Source of the DNA: a bacterium
Lineage (GTDB): Bacteria > Vulcanimicrobiota > Vulcanimicrobiia > Vulcanimicrobiales > Vulcanimicrobiaceae
DNA: 64,000 nucleotides
Assembly: GCA_021794205.1 (NCBI GenBank)
Contig: JAJYRH010000008.1
Location: 24,396-88,395 of the forward strand
Direction of reading: 5' to 3'
Made by a program: the position numbers and the translations under genes. A model generated the notes under the pieces. The model saw nothing but the letters and a program-made list of their open reading frames with translations. It had not been told where the DNA came from and made no database searches. Positions within the stretch are counted from its first letter, which is position 1. Each line of letters begins with the position of its first letter. This document shows, piece by piece, positions 60,066 to 64,000 of the stretch.

Positions 60066-61547
60066 CTATCCCGCGATCTTCTCGGCGAGATGGACGAACG
60101 CGCGCACCGGCGTTCCGGTGGGGCCTTTCGCCGACCATGCGGTCTCGCCGTCAACGTATGCCGTGCCGGCGACGTCGAGGTGAATCCAGGGCGTTTTTTC
60201 GACGAAGGCTTTTAAGAACGCCGCTGCGGTCAGCGTTCCGGCGGGGCGGCCGCCGGTGTTTTTCAGATCGGCGATATCGCTCTTCATCGCGTTGCTGTAG
60301 TCTTCGTAGAGCGGCATACGCCAGTATCGTTCGCCGCAATCCTTCGTCGCATCGAGAAAGAGCGTTGCAAATGCGTCATCGTTACTGACCGCGGCGCTCG
60401 CGGCATGCCCGAGCGCGATAACGCAAGCGCCGGTGAGCGTCGCCGCATCGACGATTTGCGTTGCTTTGAGCGAGCGTGCGTATACGAGCGCATCGGCAAG
60501 GACGAGCCGGCCTTCGGCATCGGTGTTGATGACCTCGATCGTCGTGCCGTTGCTCGCACGCACGATATCGCCGGGCTTCGTGGCTTTTCCGCCCGGCATA
60601 TTTTCGGTGGCGGGAACGATTCCGACGACATTGATTTTCGGTTTGAGGGCGGCGATCGCACCCATGGCGGCGATGACGCCCGCTCCGCCGGACATATCGT
60701 ATTTCATCTCTTCCATCTTCTCGGGCGGCTTGAGCGATATGCCGCCGGTATCGAAGGTGATGCCTTTGCCGACGAGCGCGAGCAACTGGTCGCTGCCGGG
60801 CGCGCCGCGGTAGTGCATGACGATGAAGGCGGGCGGTTGCGCGCTGCCCTGTGCGACGGAGAGGAAGGACCCCATCTTTTTCTCCGCGGCCCACGCCGCG
60901 TCGTGCACTTCGATCTCCATGCCGTGCGCCTTGGCGACCGCGCTCGCTTCGGCGGCGAGATGGGTCGGCGTCATATCGTTTGCGGGCGTGAGTGCCAAGC
61001 GACGGGCGAGGTTGACCGCTTCACCGATAGCAACGCCGCGCTTGAGGCCGCGGGCGATCGCCTCGGCATTGAATCCTTGCGAGAGGAGGAGCACCTCGCC
61101 GACCGCGATCGTGCGTTCGGGAGCGCTTTGGTAGGTCGTCGTCTCGAAGCTGCCGGCGATCGCTCCTTCGGCGGCAAACGATGCGCAGCGCTCTTCGTCG
61201 CCGGCGGCCTGCTGCGGAAATGCGATTGCGAGTTTGGTCGCGCCGCGCTTGCCGAGCGCGCGGACCGCGCTCCCTGCGACTTTTGCGAGCATCGACGGGC
61301 TAAAGGTTGCGGCGTCGCCGAGGCCGACGAGAAGGACGCGCTTGAACGGGTGCGTGGCCGCGTGCAGCAGCGTGCTTTCGCCGAGCTTTCCCTTGAACTC
61401 GCCGGAGGCGAGAATATCGGCAATCGCCCCGCCGAGGAGGGTATCGAGCTCTTTTGCGACGCCGGCGAGCGGACTCTCCGAGGGAATCGGCACGGCAATC
61501 GCGCATGGCAGCGAACCGAGAGCATCAGATGATTGAAGAACGTGCAT
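60066..61547 (-). CDS. pepA: Leucyl aminopeptidase (M17)
   Basis: A 493-residue hexameric metallo-aminopeptidase. The zinc/manganese residues are found in VGKGITFDTGGISLKP, YDMSGGAGVIAAM, and the signature NTDAEGRLVLADAL. The N-terminal macro-like domain (LPCAIAVPIP to VGEVLLLSQG) is present. The ATG at 61547 with AAAGG upstream is chosen over a TTG two codons earlier. It is followed by panB on the same strand and is divergent from purM. Confidence 0.94.
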   Translation of the reverse strand: MHVLQSSDALGSLPCAIAVPIPSESPLAGVAKELDTLLGGAIADILASGEFKGKLGESTLLHAATHPFKRVLLVGLGDAATFSPSMLAKVAGSAVRALGKRGATKLAIAFPQQAAGDEERCASFAAEGAIAGSFETTTYQSAPERTIAVGEVLLLSQGFNAEAIARGLKRGVAIGEAVNLARRLALTPANDMTPTHLAAEASAVAKAHGMEIEVHDAAWAAEKKMGSFLSVAQGSAQPPAFIVMHYRGAPGSDQLLALVGKGITFDTGGISLKPPEKMEEMKYDMSGGAGVIAAMGAIAALKPKINVVGIVPATENMPGGKATKPGDIVRASNGTTIEVINTDAEGRLVLADALVYARSLKATQIVDAATLTGACVIALGHAASAAVSNDDAFATLFLDATKDCGERYWRMPLYEDYSNAMKSDIADLKNTGGRPAGTLTAAAFLKAFVEKTPWIHLDVAGTAYVDGETAWSAKGPTGTPVRAFVHLAEKIAG

Positions 61548-61647
61548 GGTCAACCTTTCCCGTGGGTGAAGAAGGCGAGGTGAAAACGCCTTCCATTGAA
61601 CCCAACTTTCCGTCGTCGGGCTGCGATGCCCTTGCGGGGCTGCGCCG

Positions 61648-62679
61648 ATGAGCGAGAGTAAGGACGCCTACGCGCTCGCGGGCGTCGATATCGCCGTCGG
61701 GAACGCCGCGGTCGCTCAGTATCGGGAGGTCCTCGGGCGCTGGCAACACCCCGACCAACTCGATGCGATCGGCGGCTTCGGCGGGCTCTTTGCGATGCCG
61801 GGAGATGCCGCGCGCGCGTTGGTCGCTTCGACCGACGGCGTTGGCACGAAGATTCTTATCGCTGCGGAGTTACAACGCTACGACGGCGTTGGACGCGATC
61901 TCGTCAACCACTGCGTGAACGATATTCTCGTCGTGAACGCATCGCCGCTCTTCTTTCTCGATTACTACGCGGTCGGCAAGCTCGATCCCGAGATCGCTGC
62001 GGCGGTGGTGCGCGGTTGTGCGAACGCTTGCCGCGCACACGGCTGCGCCTTGCTCGGCGGCGAGACCGCAGAGATGCCCGGGCTCTACGCACCGGGGCAC
62101 TTCGACCTCGCCGGAACGATCGTCGGCGTCGTCGATCGCGCTGCGGTCCCCAACCCTGCAAGCGTCGAACCCGGCGATGCCGTCATCGGGCTTCCCGCCG
62201 TCGGCTTGCACACGAATGGCTACTCGCTCGCACGCGCGCTTATCGCGCGCGAGCAATGGCTCGAACCGTTCGGCGATGGAACCTACGCCGACGCGTTGCT
62301 CGCCGAACACCCATCGTATTTCGATGCCGTGCGCGCGATTCAAAAAGTCGCATCAGTGAAGGTGATGGCACATATTACCGGCGGTGGATTGCTGGAAAAT
62401 CTGCCGCGCACGTTGCGCCCCGGAGTAAAAGCCGTCCTCGAACAATCGCGGTGGTCGGTTCCCGCGATACAACAGGTCTTAGTCGATCGTGGTGGGCTCA
62501 CGCATGAAGAGCGGTACCGCACGCTTAATATGGGCATCGGCTACACGTTAGTCGTCCCGGTCGAGGATGCGGCGCGCGCCGTCGCCGCGGCGCCTGGGGC
62601 GACGACGATCGGTTGGATCGAAGCGCGTGCAGGAGAAGAAGCGCAAGTCGTGATCCATCCGGCGCGCAGCACCGATTGA
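61648..62679 (+). CDS. purM: Phosphoribosylformylglycinamidine cyclo-ligase
   Basis: A 343-residue AIR synthetase. SKDAYALAGVDIAVGNAAVA, IGGFGGLFAM, ASTDGVGTKILIA, CALLGGETAEMPGLYAPGHFDLAG and TLNMGIGYTLVV are the expected ATP and substrate blocks. Full length. It closes with a stop that overlaps the GNAT-PurN TTG start. Confidence 0.95.
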   Translation: MSESKDAYALAGVDIAVGNAAVAQYREVLGRWQHPDQLDAIGGFGGLFAMPGDAARALVASTDGVGTKILIAAELQRYDGVGRDLVNHCVNDILVVNASPLFFLDYYAVGKLDPEIAAAVVRGCANACRAHGCALLGGETAEMPGLYAPGHFDLAGTIVGVVDRAAVPNPASVEPGDAVIGLPAVGLHTNGYSLARALIAREQWLEPFGDGTYADALLAEHPSYFDAVRAIQKVASVKVMAHITGGGLLENLPRTLRPGVKAVLEQSRWSVPAIQQVLVDRGGLTHEERYRTLNMGIGYTLVVPVEDAARAVAAAPGATTIGWIEARAGEEAQVVIHPARSTD

Positions 62680-63827
62680 GAGCGCTCGCCAATCTCGTCG
62701 TCGATCTTCATAGCGATGCGTGCGACGGGGAGCGTGCCGCCGAAGCGCGACGACGCATCGAGGCTCGAGGGTTAGAAATCGAAGAACGCGAGCGCGACGA
62801 CGCGCTCTGTGCGTGGATCGATTTCGCGTTCGGCGGCGGATGGAGCGGCGAGTCGTATCGATCGACGAATCTCGTTCTCTCGCGCGGCGGGAAACGGCGC
62901 GCCTTCGTTGCGCTCGCCGCTCGAGGACTACGGTTTGCATGGCTACGCGGTGAAGGAGCGCGCCCGGGGACGGGAGTCTTCGGTCCGATCGGCGTCGCTG
63001 CCGATGCGCGCGGAGAGGGGATCGGTGCCGACCTCGCGGTGTTAGGATGCGCGCGGCTCCGCGAACTCGGGTACCGGCGCGCGCTGATTCCGGCGGTCGG
63101 CGGGCTGCAACTCGAACGATTTTACGAACGGGCGCTCGGCGCTCGCGTAGTGGAGCGTATCGATCCGATGCGTTGGTGGGAACCGCGCGCGCGGGTCGTT
63201 GCGATGGCCTCGGGAAACGGTAGCAACCTCCAAGCGGTCTTCGATGCTATCGCCAGGAATGAATTACCGATCGACGTCGCTGCGGTGGTGGTCAATCGGC
63301 GCAACGCCCTTGCCGCGCAGCGTGCGATCGCCGCCGGCGTGCGGCATGTCGAATGCGAACTCTGGCGACGCGATGCAGAATCGCGCGCGAGTTACGACGC
63401 ACGACTTTTAAAAACGGTCGAGCGGTTCGAACCCGAATGCGTCGTATTGCTCGGATGGATGCATCTGCTCGACGCCGCATTCGTCGCGGGTTTTCGCGAA
63501 CTCCTCAACTTGCATCCCGCCTATCTGCCGCACGATCCGCTCGCCGATTCGGTCGCGGTACCCGATGGAAGCACCATTCCCGCGTTTCGCGGCGCGCATG
63601 CGATTCGCGATGCGCTCGCCGCGGGGAGCGCGTGGGTTGGCGCGAGCGTTCACCGCGTGAGCGCGGAGACCGACCGCGGTGAGGTGCTGCTCCGTCGCCC
63701 GCTCGCGTGCGGCGAAGAACGAGACGAAACTCAGGTTCTTGCCGCCCTCCGTCCGATCGAACATCGCGTGACGGTGGAGGCGATGCGTTTGTGGTGCTTC
63801 ATGCGCGAACGCATTCGCGTGGTGTAG
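62676..63827 (+). CDS. purN: GNAT acetyltransferase-like domain fused to phosphoribosylglycinamide formyltransferase (PurN)
   Basis: A 383-residue fusion. Residues 1-165 form a GNAT-like fold: the motif A loop ARGEGIGADL (111-120), flanked by a strand (FGPIGVAAD) and helix (LAVLGCARLREL), then IPAVGGLQLERFYERALGA as motif B. Residues 172-383 are PurN: MASGNGSNLQAVFDAI, the catalytic N278 and H280 in NLHPAYLP, and D333 in ETDRGEVLL. The usual LPAFPG after the catalytic pair has about 15 inserted residues (HDPLADSVAVPDGST). PurN transfers formyl from formyl-tetrahydrofolate to GAR. The start TTG at 62676 overlaps purM by 4 bases. Why an acetyltransferase fold is attached is unknown. Confidence 0.88.
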   Translation: MRALANLVVDLHSDACDGERAAEARRRIEARGLEIEERERDDALCAWIDFAFGGGWSGESYRSTNLVLSRGGKRRAFVALAARGLRFAWLRGEGARPGTGVFGPIGVAADARGEGIGADLAVLGCARLRELGYRRALIPAVGGLQLERFYERALGARVVERIDPMRWWEPRARVVAMASGNGSNLQAVFDAIARNELPIDVAAVVVNRRNALAAQRAIAAGVRHVECELWRRDAESRASYDARLLKTVERFEPECVVLLGWMHLLDAAFVAGFRELLNLHPAYLPHDPLADSVAVPDGSTIPAFRGAHAIRDALAAGSAWVGASVHRVSAETDRGEVLLRRPLACGEERDETQVLAALRPIEHRVTVEAMRLWCFMRERIRVV

Positions 63828-63940
63828 CAAGCGACTGAACGGTTGCGAGAGAAATGTTTTCTTAATGTAAAGGGGGGCTTCAGGAGTTTGTGTGGGCTGG
63901 ATATAGCTCCAAACCCCCACAATGAAAGAGGATGGCACGC

Positions 63941-64000
63941 ATGAAGCGGGCCTCGCTTCGAAATCCACGTGCCTGGTACGTCATCCATTGGATCTTGCTG
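63941..64000 (+). CDS. Start of an unidentified protein, cut by window edge
   Basis: An ATG at 63941 with AGAGG about 10 bases before it opens a frame of 20 codons to the window end (RASLRNPRAWYVIHWILL). The basic start followed by a hydrophobic stretch suggests a signal or membrane anchor. An alternative in-frame ATG at 63932 is too close to the ribosome site. Nothing more can be said. Confidence 0.5.
   Translation, partial: MKRASLRNPRAWYVIHWILL

Overview
The window is high-GC, gene-dense bacterial chromosome with many GTG/TTG starts and genes that mostly overlap by 1-14 bases. The gene set (bacterial DAP-lysine, riboflavin, HolA, PcrA and PanB genes, BTAD-type regulator, archaeal-type PurP pair) suggests an uncultured or poorly sampled deep-branching phylum. 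WPS-2/Eremiobacterota-like lineages would fit, but this is inference from gene content only. No phage, insertion sequence, CRISPR array or rRNA was seen.

Layout. 1-4.8 kb: the end of an FprA-type ferredoxin-NADP reductase, a convergent helical protein with two degenerate HPt-like repeats, and a large ATPase/BTAD regulator preceded by 21-bp tandem repeats. 4.8-6.2 kb: a small membrane protein, a wrecked 1-phosphofructokinase gene and a photoactive-yellow-protein-like PAS protein. 6.3-15.05 kb: the accessory island that stands out most. It has two converging three-gene operons encoding exported or membrane proteins: a secreted protein, a CHASE2 membrane sensor and an M48 metalloprotease on one strand, and two paralogous secreted proteins plus a secreted TPR-CHAT caspase-like protein on the other. 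15.1-19.9 kb: an FGGY kinase, glycerol-3-phosphate dehydrogenase and alkylglycerone-phosphate-synthase-like oxidase operon. 19.9-21.7 kb: small proteins, a GNAT, a tRNA-Gln/tRNA-Glu pair with its own promoter and terminator, and a decayed HNH endonuclease.

21.8-37.7 kb is one long + strand series: sugar nucleotidyltransferase, GT4 glycosyltransferase and a helical glycosidase-like protein, then pcrA-dapB-asd-lysC-dapA, a WecG/TagA glycosyltransferase, a second nucleotidyltransferase, comF, split ribD, ribE, a thioesterase and two zinc-type dehydrogenases. A tRNA-like gene and a terminator follow. 38.1-53.2 kb is a second series: HTH-ribBA, ribH, mtnA, holA, purB, purC fused to a PurE-like domain, purL, purQ, a PurS-like gene, two tandem purP genes, guaA and purD. 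53.2-64 kb holds a frameshifted ClC channel, a Bax-inhibitor-1 protein, purF, a fatty-acid desaturase, a zinc-ribbon protein, an HD-GYP protein, panB, pepA, purM and a GNAT-purN fusion.

How it works together. Most of de novo purine synthesis is here (purF, D, N, L/Q/S-like, M, C, B, P), followed by guaA for GMP. The AICAR formylation step appears to use ATP/formate-dependent PurP rather than PurH. No intact PurE/PurK and no IMP cyclohydrolase (PurH or PurO) is in the window. Riboflavin synthesis is nearly complete from GTP (ribBA, ribD in two pieces, ribH, ribE). The lysine/DAP branch runs from aspartate to tetrahydrodipicolinate. The best candidates for undescribed biology are the exported CHAT/CHASE2/M48 island and the unusual fusions and duplications in the purine and riboflavin genes.
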